A stretch of DNA of 62,000 nt from Branchiostoma floridae (taxonomy: Eukaryota; Chordata; Leptocardii; Amphioxiformes; Branchiostomatidae), in contig NC_049982.1 of assembly GCF_000003815.2 (NCBI RefSeq), positions 21,756,701-21,818,700 of the forward strand, given 5' to 3'. Below the pieces are notes generated by a model. It made no database searches. It saw only the letters and a list, made by a program, of their open reading frames with translations, and was not told the origin of the DNA. Below, piece by piece: positions 31,697 through 42,866 of this stretch (position 1 is its first letter; the number at the start of each line of letters is the position of its first letter). The translations under genes and the position numbers were made by a program.

Positions 31697-33694
31697 CTAC
31701 GGCCCTGTCTCCTCATCATAGGCCACAGCGTATGGCTGAATCTCTGACCCTGGGTCTTCGGCATAGGCTGCTGCGTATGGCTGAATGGTACAGTTGTCGT
31801 CAGGGGTGTTGCCTCCAGTACCAGCAGAGGTGGATCGTTCGCCAGCGGCTGAGTCAGATCCTTGCAGTTCACCCGAGTCAGCATAGGCCACTGCATAAGG
31901 CTGGATGTTATGGTCTCCTGCTGATGTTTCTCCATCCGTTCCCGTCGGTACGCCGTGATGACCCAGATCTGTGCCACAACAAAACGTGAAGATGAGGAGG
32001 ATAACCGACACGAGGAGGAGGGGCACAACAACGGCGTTGATCATGGCACTGATATAGGTGCTGTTGTCTGCCTTGTTGATCACCAGGTGTCCCCCCAGAA
32101 TAACGATATAGTCCCTCTGTGTCGTATGCTCAGAGAATGGTACCTCTGTGTAAGCTTCAATGACAGTAGTTTTGTTGTACGCAGTGACGCCTGTTGTGAA
32201 CGTGGTGTATTGTTGTGGCCTGTAAGTGGTGGACTGGCAAATGTCCTTCCTTACGTTGATGGGACGAATTCCATTGAGGTCGGCAGGCGATGCGCACGTC
32301 ATAACGGGGTGAAAGAACAGGTGGTATATGGACTGGTGGTTACAGATGAACCACTTGTCGCATCGCACCTTGATGTTCCCTATCAGAACACGTAAGCGCT
32401 GGTTTTGCTGCNNNNNNNNNNNNNNNNNNNNNNNNNNNNNNNNNNNNNNNNNNNNNNNNNNNNNNNNNNNNNNNNNNNNNNNNNNNNNNNNNNNNNNNNN
32501 NNNNNNNNNNNNCAGGAGGTTGTTTTCCAGCTTCAGTGAGAACATGAGAGGCAGGCCACGAAAGACGTGTTGCGGCAGGACAGAGAGCATGTTCTTGTTA
32601 AGGACCAAGACGGTTAATTTCTCAAGGCCAAGGAATGCATCGGGTTCTGAGGAAAAACACATGGGGTATGGTGATTAGGACATCAACAACAAAAGAATAC
32701 AGTCATCGCAAAAAGTTCGAACCTGTCATCGGTGGATAGGAATATCAATATAGAGAGTCCATTCCAAACTATTGACAGGGTTATCAGATAAAATTTGCAA
32801 TGAGTGTGAACTATTTCAAGTAAAATGATATTTCAGTCAAAAAGATCTACATTGTTAAAACGATTGCAAATGAGGGTTTGAACATTTTTTTTAAACTTAT
32901 CATGTATTTTGGAAACATTTTAAAAGTAAATAAACAAACATCTTCTTGTTTAGAACAATTTCAAACAATATGTGACTAATTTTCTTAACTTCACAGAACC
33001 CACACCCACACAAGCTCAGGGAAAGAGGTCGAACCCAACAAGTTACAATTTAGAGTTAGCATTTAGACTAGAGGTCTCACATTCTATATTGTTCTACGCT
33101 ATTTCGTTGTCCCCTTTTCTGTTACCTGCAATTAAGTCTCGGGCAGGAATTTGCAATAAGTTATAAGTATTTAGTTATCGTTGAGTTCGCATTGTGCTCA
33201 TATGGACCACAAAAACTATGGACATTAATTTTAATGAAGTGAATGAAACCCTTAAATTTACCTAGACTGGAGATACGGTTGTCATCAAGCATGAGGGATT
33301 GTACCAGTGGCAGACCTCGGAACGCCCCTCTCTGTATTTCGGAGATATTTGACCGTTGGATCTTCAGCTGGCGCAGACGTGGAATGCTCGGGAAGGATCG
33401 TTCCTTCAGCGTAGAAGAACGGAGACGCTCGATGTAGATAGAGGGAGTTTGCTTCGAAAAGTCAGTTGGTATCGCGTCAAGACAAACGGGATAGCTGTAG
33501 ATGCCTCCATGCCCCACCCAGCCGCAGGGAGCCCCTGTTCCGTGTTCATTGGGGCAGCGACAATACTCAATATCACCGTCGTTATTTTCATCGTAACCTA
33601 AACAGTTCTTTGGACACATTGGAGCTGCTACATGCACAAAAAGCACATAATTGGAGACTAGAAGTAACAAGACCAGTGCCTCACTGTGCGCCAT
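31697..33694 (-). CDS. LRR transmembrane receptor with IQPYAVAY-repeat tail, unit B copy
   Basis: Exons 33694-33262 (433 nt) and 32646-31697 (950 nt) match the unit A gene exactly in length and phase. A gap at 32412-32512 covers about 34 residues of the LRR region but keeps the length. Signal peptide, N-cap, repeats, C-cap, membrane span and all three IQPYA(V/A)AY tail motifs are present. Differences from unit A are a handful of substitutions, for instance TDLTHNN to TDLGHHG just after the membrane span and K to M in the N-cap (APKCPKN to APMCPKN). No frameshift is seen. It is divergently arranged with cyclase gene 3 as in unit A. Confidence 0.85.
32412..32512. other. Assembly gap (101 N) inside LRR gene B
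   Basis: Corresponds to 2593-2693 of unit A, the same length, so the reading frame is preserved. Confidence 0.99.
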
Positions 33695-33954
33695 CTTCTT
33701 AACAGTTTTTTGATGATATCGTCCTGCGTCGTTTCCGTAGATGTGTCTGAATATGCATAGTGTGTGGAGGAGAATGACGCAATTTTTTAATGAATACGAG
33801 TATGTTGTAGTGAATTTGTCTGAGCCAGGAGCGATAAGGTATGCCTGGTAATTTAAAAAAAAACGATCTGTGACGCAGCCGAATTGTACTCTGGGCTATA
33901 GAATTACTGTAGCGTTTGGTGTGTCTACAATATCATTATCAGAAGAAACACATG

Positions 33955-34054
33955 NNNNNNNNNNNNNNNNNNNNNNNNNNNNNNNNNNNNNNNNNNNNNN
34001 NNNNNNNNNNNNNNNNNNNNNNNNNNNNNNNNNNNNNNNNNNNNNNNNNNNNNN
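33955..34054. other. Assembly gap (100 N)
   Basis: Nominal gap in the divergent LRR-cyclase interval; unit A has only about 20 bases here. Confidence 0.99.
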
Positions 34055-34168
34055 TACAACACCCTTTGAGCCTTTGGTAATGCCCATGCTCGATAATGCC
34101 CCCAAAGATCTCAATGATAAAGCAATGAAAGGTCGCTTTGGAAAAACACGCATGCATCTCCTGGCGGC

Positions 34169-34272
34169 CGGGAGCGGTACTGCAGTTAGGACAACATTTT
34201 AGGCGACCAAGCGGTCATGTAATATACGACCGCCTGGTCGTCTAAAATGTTTTTAATACAGTACCGCTCCCG
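34169..34272. repeat. Palindromic MITE-like hairpin, unit B copy
   Basis: Same 104-base hairpin as 4274-4377, again 25 bases before cyclase exon 1a. Confidence 0.75.
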
Positions 34273-34297
34273 ACTGCCACGAGAATAAGCATCTATC

Positions 34298-34336
34298 ATG
34301 GCAGCCACAGACGCTTTTTCGCCCCTTGTTATCTTG
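34298..34336 (+). CDS. Alternative cyclase first exon 1a, unit B
   Basis: Codes MAATDAFSPLVIL and ends at GTAAGT in phase 0, identical to 4403-4441. Confidence 0.55.
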
Positions 34337-34714
34337 GTAAGTTTTATCTCTTCATGAAGAACTTTATTGCACGACAATTGTACATGATACAATGTATGGC
34401 AATAACTACTAGTATTAGTATTACAAAAAATTACAAAATAGAGGTATGGAATAAGGCTCAATAACCTAATTTAACATAACAATAAGGGCTAACATAATTC
34501 TTTGATATAGTATTACAATGGAGTAGGCTAATTATTAGTTATGGTATTCTTTCTAATAGCAGAGCAATGTAGTTGTGTGGAATACGTTTTGGAATGCTAA
34601 CATTTTGGCACTTTGACCACGAAGCTGTTTTCCTTACACGGTACTGTATTTAACGTTATAGCATAACTGACCTTGTCAACTGACCAGTCATAACGTATCT
34701 AAGAATCATCTAAC

Positions 34715-34753
34715 ATGGCGGCCACAGACGATTTTTCACCAGTTGTCATCTTG
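34715..34753 (+). CDS. Alternative cyclase first exon 1b, unit B
   Basis: Codes MAATDDFSPVVIL and ends at GTATGT in phase 0, identical to 4838-4876. A Harbinger-type element lies between this exon and exon 1c at 37478. Confidence 0.55.
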
Positions 34754-34878
34754 GTATGTTTTATATGCGGTTGTGCAGGTCGAGTGGGGTAACGGTTTGG
34801 CATGCCAACATTTTGGCCCTCTGACCATCGAGCATGCCTTGCAATCGTCGGGTTGACCTGTTTTTCTTTATCTAGTAA

Positions 34879-37447
34879 GGCCATGTTGATTTGATTATAT
34901 GGATGACATCCGCGCTCGCACCAATTTTCGGCCGTTTCCAAAAAAAGTTTTCGACCACACAATAAATTATGCAAAGCAACTGTAAAGTGAGCACAAATAT
35001 TCTGTAGATTGAAAAAAAAGTATCAGAAAACAGATAACTAATGCCATAGAATGCCAAAATAAATCTTAAGTCAAAGAAAGGACAGAAAGAAAAAAATCTA
35101 TTATTGGTAGGGGGAGGTACCAGTACAGAAAATTCAGGTATAGGTCCCGTTCAGGTCCTGAGGATCATTTCCAGGTGCGGACCTGAACCTGTGTGTGGAA
35201 ACTTGAGAACTGGCAATACTAAAAACAATGGTCATAGACTCATACTCAAAACAATGTTAATTGGTCAATTTTGCTACAAAGGAATCTATTTTTTTTTTAT
35301 ATAACTTTTTATTAATTTTTCAAACACAAGATACACATATCATACATAGAGCGATAATACTGAAAGTACATGTAGGACACAAAAGATAAATAAAACCAGA
35401 AAACAATGAGGATAACTTATAGCAGTGTACACATTTGTATATAACAAGGAAATGGTAAACAGAAGTTGTACATATGTTATTCGCTATTCACTGTTTTAAC
35501 GATAGAGCTATTTTCCCCCATTTACCAAAGTGTTCTTTTATCTTATCCATCCTTTTTGCTATAATACATTCTAGCCTATGGAAGGCTTGTAAATTAAGAG
35601 AGCGTTGACGGTTCTTGAAAATAAAGTGTTTGCCAAGAAGGATAATCATATTGGCAGAAACTGGGCACCGACAATTCAAATCACCAAAGATAACTTTAAA
35701 CAGGTTCAGATTTAAATGTTCCCCCGTATTGATGAAAAACCAGTCTTCTACTTGCCTCCAGAAAAGTGTAGCAACTCTACAATGAAAAAAGAGATGGAAG
35801 ATTGTTTCTTCATCTTCATTACAATATTCACATATGGGCGACTCCTTCAAACCCCAAGTGTATAAGGTCTTGTTCACGGTCAAGTATTTGAATAATAGTT
35901 TATGTTGAAACATGCAAACACTAGAGTCAATGGAAATTTTGTAAAGTAGGCTATAAACCTTTTGCCATGGTATTGGACAGTTGAAATAATCTTCCCACGT
36001 GTACTGTATCCTGTCTGAAGTTTCACATAATCTGGCTTCATTCATGTAGAAAGCATATAAGCATTTATTAACATTTTTACTATGTAGCCAGGTTACATCT
36101 CTACAGGCAGGGATGCAAACACGTAGCTCTGAGGAGCCTTGCCTTAAAAGATGTTTCCATTGAGGAGGAATAGCTGACAAAAGTTGATGATACTGATAAG
36201 CTGTACAGACATCTCCAAATTTGACTACAAATTTGTCAAAAGACAAAAAATTATTCTCAGCATCAATAATGTCGTTTACAAAAAGTACTTTTTTATTGAA
36301 GAAGGCTGAGGAGCAAAGGGGTCGCCTACTTATACAAATATGTGAATTCAGGCAAAGGAGTTGCTGTTTGACTTGTATACTATTTTCTGGGGGGCGTAGT
36401 TGGTATTTCAACCAACTTTGTATAACCTGTCGAAAAAACAGACTGACTACTTTCTTAATCAAGATTTCAAAATCATTCGTTTTAAGCTGTGCAAAAGGAA
36501 ACGTACTGGTTCTAAGAACAGGACTAGAGAAGGACAATAATTTAGAACAAAACCAATTTTCGTTTTTGTGCAGTTTTGGCACTAGAGCGGCCTTCAGTTT
36601 GAGATCGACAGCTCGCAGATTTTGAAGTTTTAATCCACCTTGATCATAATCATTATATATTGTCTTTCGCTTAACTCGCTCGAGTCCGTCACGCCATAAA
36701 AACTTGAAAATCTTTTTTTCATATTTGTCGAAAAAAGCTGACGATGATTTGTCGAAAAAAGCTGACGATGGAGACGGGAGCGAACTTAATAAAAATATAA
36801 ACTGTGAAACTATAAGTGTATTTACCAGAGTGACTTTCCCCATAAGTGATAGTCCCTTTTCTTTCCAGGGATTCAAAATTTTATCTATTTTCATATATTT
36901 TCGGTCAAAATTGATTGACACAATATCTTTAAAGTTTACAGGAATATGGATACCTAAAACTTCTGTAGGTCCATCTGTCCATCGTAAGGGATCTATTTGG
37001 TGGATCATTGGACTCCCACTAGCGTTTTAAAATCCCATCTCCATGTAATATTTAGGCTAACTGTCTCTGTACCTTTGACTATAGAAACGTGGTACAATTG
37101 ACTATAAACTCTACTTGACTTCACTCTTGTTGTCTTCTTGGCCCCCGGTAAGACCCCACATGCCTGCGGACATAGTGTGTTATTTTTTTTTCAGGTCTGT
37201 TTTTTTCGGATTGGTCCAAGAAGAAAAAAAAGTTTTGCACCCGTATGATGTACTGGTCCCTACACCTACTGACTGTTGGTATACCATTCTATGTGTGTTT
37301 AGTCCTATGTTCAACCTTCCTGGCCACTTTGATTTCATACTGAAGGCAACTTTTTTTTTTTTGGACAAACTTTTTTTTTATTCGCTCGCTGGCATCAGTT
37401 TTGGAGTTCCCAGAGGATGTCATCCATATAATCAAATCAACATGGCC
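34879..37447. mobile_element. Harbinger-type DNA transposon with LINE inserted, TAA target duplication
   Basis: The ends are perfect 33-base inverted repeats (left 34879-34911, GGCCATGTTGATTTGATTAT onward; right 37415-37447). They are flanked by TAA on both sides (34876-34878 and 37448-37450). Unit A has the uninterrupted site TAGTAACATG at about 4996-5005, with one TAA. A 3-bp TWA duplication and GGCC-type ends are the hallmarks of the PIF/Harbinger superfamily. No transposase is present; most of the interior is a LINE fragment (about 35285-37020). The insertion postdates the split of units A and B. Confidence 0.85.
35488..37008 (-). pseudogene. LINE ORF2 3' part (L1/Tx1-like) nested in Harbinger element
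   Basis: A 506-codon frame contains the thumb-like region after the RT palm (KGLSLMGKVTLVNTLIVSQ) and a C-terminal CEYCNEDEETIFHLFFHC motif of the zf-RVT type. The palm motifs and endonuclease are absent, so the copy is 5'-truncated. A T10 run at about 35288-35297 is the poly(A) tail read from the other strand. Near 36716-36770 a 27-base duplication repeats SSAFFDK. It is a different subfamily from the LINE at 17147-22613. Confidence 0.8.
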
Positions 37448-38099
37448 TAACATGTAAGCTGTGACTTCATTTGAAACATGGCGACCACAAACGCTTTTCC
37501 TCTACTTCTTGTTTTGGTAAGTTCTATCTTTTAAACGGCCGATTCCATTGGTAGATTTCTATGGGGATCCTTTCTCGATAGGTCAGACACAACCGTTGTA
37601 GACAAAGCGTTGGACGGGACAGGGGTAACACATAGGGGTAACACTGTACTCAGCCCGAATGAGTCCTTACGGTATGTCCGATATAAAACGGTGTAGTAAA
37701 GCCGCGATGCGTTATATCAGCCTAAAAATGGTTCCCCGTTCTTGGAAGGGGTTAATAAATCACGAGGAACTATTTTTGAAAGCTGGACCGCAGTTAGAAG
37801 TCATGTAATTACGCCTGAAAGTTGACCAATTTTCAGGGTTTTAGCGGTGTGTTTCGCTATTGTATTCGAGACGAGTTACACACTGCATGGGGTTTTCCGA
37901 TATACCGGGTTATAGGACAAGGATCAACTGCTTCCGGGTGAACCATACCAATAGTGTAGTGTTGTTGCACTATCACCTAAGTCGGTGATATGGCAGTCAC
38001 TTTAACACATTTAATGGATTACTGCACTCTTGAGGTTGTTTTTACATATCATACTACAATGTCGAGGCTTTTCGTTATGAGGGTGGTTTATACGTAATA

Positions 38100-39520
38100 C
38101 GGATAGACCAGTGCCATACTACAGGTGTGTAAAAAAAGTGACAGTCTGTGCCAATGTCGAAGCTTTCCCGGCTATCAAGGCAAGTTTATCCGGATGGAAC
38201 AGAGACTTTCTACAATAAAGATTAGCACAGCCTGTCGAGATGTTACGTTACTAAGGGAAGTGTCAAAAAAATTTACCCAGTTGTGCCAATGCCGAAGATT
38301 TGCGTTCTTAAGAGAGGTTTGCATGGATCAAACAGAGACTTTCTACATGTGTATCATATAGAATGAAACTTTTCTTGTCCTGTCATGATTTTACGTCTTT
38401 GAGGGAGGTTTATTCAAATAGAACAGTGCCATATACAGGTGTATCAAATATTTGACAGAGTTGTGCCAATGCCGAACATTTGCGTTCTGAAGGGAGGTTA
38501 TACGGATGAAACAGAAACTTTCTACATGTGTATCATATAGAATGACACTGTTCTTGTCCTGTTGAGATGTTACGTTATTAAGGGAGTTTTATTCGGATAG
38601 AACAGTGCCATGCTACAGGTGTGTCAAAACAAATTGACACAGTTGCGCCAATGCCGAAGATTTCCGTTCTTAAGAGAGGTTTGTACGGATGAAACAGAGA
38701 CTATTCACATGTGTATCATATAGAATGACACTGTTCTTGTCCTGTCGAGATTTTACGTTTTTGACGAAGGTTTGTTCAAATAGAACAGTGCCATACTACA
38801 GCTGTGTCAAAACAAATTGACACAGTAGTCGCGCCAATGCCGAAGATTTGCGTTCTGAAGGGATTCTTATACGGATGGAACAGCAACTTTCTACATGTGT
38901 ATCATATAGTATTACACTGTTATTTTCCTGTCGAGATTTGACGTTATTGAGGGAGGTTTATGCGGATAGAGCAGTGCCATACTACAGGTTGTCAAAACAA
39001 ATTGACACAGTCGCGCCAATGCCGAACATTTGCGTTCTGAAGGGAGGTTTATACGGAGCAACTTTCTACATGTGTATCATATAGAATGACACTGTTCTTG
39101 TCCTGTCGAGATTTTACGTTTTTGACGAAGGTTTGTTCAAATAGAACAGTGCCATACTACAGCTGTGTCAAAACAAATTGACACAGTCGCGCCAATGTCG
39201 AACATTTGCGTTCTGAAGGGAGGTTTATACGGATGGAACAGCAACTTTCTACATGTGTATCATATAGAATGACACTGTTCTTGTCCTGTCGAGATTTTAC
39301 GTTATTGAGGGAGGGCTATGCGGATAGAACAGTGCCATACTACAGCTGTGTCAAAACAAATTAACACAGTCGCGCCAATGCCGAAGATTTCCGTTCTTAA
39401 GAGAGGTTTGTACGGATGAAACAGAGACTATTCACATGTGTATCAAATAGAATGACACTGTTCTTGTCCTGTCGGGATTTTACGTTATTAAGGGAGGTTT
39501 ATTCGGATAGAATCCGCATA
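38100..39520 (+). repeat. Tandem array in left arm of the 6.2-kb foldback element
   Basis: Repeated units of about 200-240 bases contain TTTCTACATGTGTATCATAT, GACACTGTTCTTGTCCTGTC, GATAGAACAGTGCCATACTA and GCGCCAATGCCGAAGATTTG. Six or more units are visible. Orientation flips at about 39505-39535 (TTCGGATAGAATCCGCAT), and inverted units follow to 39840. More inverted units lie at 42868-43440. Confidence 0.8.
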
Positions 39521-39839
39521 AACCTCCCTTAATAACAAATCTTTGGCATTTGCGCAACTGTGTCGACTTGTTTTGACACACCTGTAGTATGGCACTGTTC
39601 TATCCGACTAAAACTCCCTCAATAACGTAAAATCTCGACAGGAAAATAACAGTGTAATACTATATGATACACATGTAGAAAGTCGCTGTTCCATCCGTAT
39701 AAATCTCCCATCAGAACACAAATCTTAAGCATTGGGGCAACTGTGTCAATTTGTTTTGACGCACCTATAGTATGGCACTGTCCTATCCGAATAAACCTCC
39801 CTCAATAACGTAAAATCTCAACAGGACAAGAACATTGGA

Positions 39840-40675
39840 AATGTACAAACATTTTCAAAGTAAGACCTTTCATCCACTGTTAGTAGTACACAACAAGAGT
39901 TTGGGCACACAAATGACAGTGAGGGTAGCCCAAAAAGGCAGTACCGTAACGGCAGGGATGTAATTTACATATATTTACATAATTAACTATCTTACTAGCA
40001 GTTTTACTTTCAAAGTAAAAAAACAAACAACTTTTGATGCAAATAACATTTACACCTTTCCAGGAAAAGTTATATTCAGATTTTGGCTCAATGTGCAATT
40101 TGGGAGCAAAAATGTCGTTTGTGGCTGTTTTGAAAGCAGAAAAAGTAACTAAGACATAACATTTTACATGGAAAATAGATCTATTGTATACTACTGGGAA
40201 ACGGTGTAGGCAATGGCAAAGACTTCTAGATTTAAAAGAACGACCACATGTAATGTGCCATATTTCACAAATGTGCATATTATGGGCACTACTGGTGTCA
40301 AATTTGAAATCTATCTTAGCTATCCTTTGAGAAACCTCAGCTTGGATTGTCAAACTTAAATGTTTTAAGTTGCATTATTTTCGACATATAACCACAAAAT
40401 ACAATAAGAACGGACTACAAATATCCATAGGAATGTATTTAGTAAAAACTACAAAGTAGTGGCAAAATTCGAGTGATAATAACCTATTGTACCATTTCGC
40501 TTATGACATGGGCTGCCATCTTGTATTTTGTGCATTTACGTCATCAAATTAGCATAGATTATGAATATTTAATCAAGTATGCTACATGATATTTTATAAG
40601 ATGTTAATGCTATTGGAAACAAGAGTGTTTACCAAGAAAACCATGAAACCTTATTGTTTACGCCGAAATCAGAGA
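39840..40675. other. Unique centre part of the foldback element
   Basis: A/T-rich DNA with a 157-codon minus-strand frame (40353-39880) that has no recognisable domain and is probably chance. Nothing else is seen. Confidence 0.5.
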
Positions 40676-40968
40676 ATTTTGTAAACTATGCCTGTCAGCA
40701 ACCTGTTGCCATGGCAACACAAAATATCATTAACTTATTTTATTATCTTAAACTTGTTGCCAAGTAAATTTAAGGAGAAGTCAACAAGTTTGGTAGTCCT
40801 AGCTCACGTCGTTCGGCAGTCACATGATGAATCACAATATGGCTGTTCCCTATTGCATATAAAGCAAATTAGTTTTTTGGGTCGGATGGGGGGTTAATTT
40901 TGAGATACGACTTTACTTTTTGCATCCAAATCTTGCATTTCAAAAATGGGTGTCGAAAAAATTTGACT
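40676..40968. repeat. Direct repeat flanking the minisatellite, left copy
   Basis: ATTTTGTAAACTATGCCTGT onward is repeated in the same orientation at 42575-42866, with small indels. Both copies contain the perfect palindrome GTTGCCATGGCAAC (40705-40718 and 42600-42613). The 10-bp array lies exactly between them. Confidence 0.85.
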
Positions 40969-40984
40969 TTGCCATTTATCAACC

Positions 40985-42570
40985 CCCTTAGTTGTAACCA
41001 ATTCTAACAGGTTCAAACTGGTTCTGACTGGTTCAAACCAGTTCAAACTGGTCCTGACCGGTTCTAACTGGTTCAAATCGGTTCTAACTGGTTCTAACTG
41101 GTTCGAACTGGTTCTGACAGGTTCTAACGGGTTCTGACCGGTTGTAACAGGTTCTAACCGGTTCAAACCGGTCCAAACCGGTTCTAACTGGTTCAAACAG
41201 GTTCTGACCGTTTCAAACTGGTTCTGAGCGGTTCAAACTGGTTCTGACGGTTCAAACCGGTTCTAACTGCTTCAAACCGGTTCTGGCCGGTTCAAACCGG
41301 TTCTAACTGGTTCTGACCGGTACTAACTGGTTCTAACCATTTCAAACTGGTTCTGACCGGTTGTAACTGGTTCTAACCAGTTCAAACTGGTTCTGACGGT
41401 TCAAACCGGTTCTTACTGCTTCAAACCGGTTCTGACCGGTTGTAACTGCTTCAAACCGGTTCTGACCGGTTCTAACTGGTTCTGACCGGTTCTAACTGGT
41501 TTTGACCGGTTGTAACTGGTTCTAACAGGTTCTAACCGGTTTAAACTGGTTCTGACCGGTTCAAACTGGTTCTAACTGGTTGAAACTGGTTCTAACCGGT
41601 TCAAACCGGTTCTGACCGGTACAAACTGGTTCAAACCGGTTCTAACTGGTTCTAAAAGGATTTGACCGGTTGCAACTGGTTCTAACCGGTTGTAACTGGT
41701 TCTAACCGGTTCTAACCGGTTCAAACGGGTTCTAACTGGTTCTGACCAGTTAGAACCGGTTCAAACTGGTTCTGACCGGTTCTAACTGGTTCTAACCAGT
41801 TCAAACTGGTTCTGACCGGTTCAAACTGGTTCTAACCGGTTCAAACTGGTTCTAACCGGTTTAAACTGGTTCTGACCGGTTCTAACTGGTTCTAACCGGT
41901 TCTGACCGGTTGCCCTGACCGGTTCAAACGGTTCTGACCGGTTCAAACCGGTTCTGACCGGTACAAACTGGTTCAAACCGGTTCTAACTTGTTCTAAAAG
42001 GATTTGACCGGTTGCAACTGGTTCTAACCGGTTGTAACTGGTTCTAACCGGTTCTAACTGGTTCTGACCGGTTCAAACGGGTTCTAACTGGTTCTGACCA
42101 GTTCAAACCGGTTCTGACCGGTTCAAACTGGTTCTGACCGGTTCAAACTGGTTCTGACCGGTTCTAACTGGTTCTGACCGGTTCAAACTGGTTCTAACCG
42201 GTTCAAACTGGTTCTGACCGGTTCAAACTGATTCTGACCGGTTCAAACTGGTTCTGACCGATTCAAACTGGTTCTAACCGGTTCAAACTGGTTCTGACCG
42301 GTTCTAACTGGTTCAAACCGGTTCTTACTGGTTCTGACCGGTTGTAACTGGTTCAAACCGGTTCTAACTGGTTATAACCGGTTCAAACTGGTTCAGACCG
42401 GTTCAAACTGGTTCAGACCGGTTCTAACTGATTCAAACCGGTTTTGACCGGTTCTAACTTGTTCTGACCGGTTCAAAATTATTCAGACTTAACACACTTC
42501 TGACCGGTTCTAACTGGTTCTGACCGGTTTAATTTGGTTCTAACCGGTTCTAACTTCAAACCGGTTCTAA
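40985..42570. repeat. 10-bp minisatellite of AACCGGTT/AACTGGTT type
   Basis: About 1.6 kb of the unit GGTTCNAACY or GGTTCTGACC is strung head to tail, so AACCGGTT and AACTGGTT recur about every 10 bases. AACCGGTT is its own complement. The minus-strand frame at 41196-40894 with NQLEPVRTSL repeats is simply the array read in threes and is not called as a gene. Confidence 0.95.
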
Positions 42571-42574
42571 CTGA

Positions 42575-42866
42575 ATTTTGTAAACTATGCCTGTTGCCTG
42601 TTGCCATGGCAACACGAAATATCATAAACTTATTTCATTATCTTAAACTTGTTGCCAAGTAAACTTAAGGAGAAGTCAACAAGTTTGGTAGTCCTAGCGC
42701 ACGTCGTTCGGCAGTTACATGGCTGTTTCTATTGCATATAATGCAAATTAGTTTTTTTTGGGGTGGGGTGGGGGGTTTATTTTGAGATACGACTGTACTT
42801 TTTGTATCCAAAGTCGAAATTGATGGTGTTAACCATTTCCCAAGTGGGTGTCGAAAACATTTGATA
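42575..42866. repeat. Direct repeat flanking the minisatellite, right copy
   Basis: Second copy of the segment at 40676-40968, lacking about 12 bases (TGAATCACAATA region) and with a longer G-run. Confidence 0.85.

Noticed and set aside
38100-39840. CRISPR-like regular repeats
   Set aside because: Units of about 220 bases without unique spacers in a eukaryotic genome; they are transposon-arm satellites.
39880-40353. 157-codon minus-strand frame in the foldback centre
   Set aside because: No recognisable domain, A/T-rich and inside a non-autonomous element; probably chance.
40894-41196. Minus-strand frame with NQLEPVRTSL repeats
   Set aside because: It is the 10-bp minisatellite read in three frames; a 30-base period always gives a 10-residue repeat.
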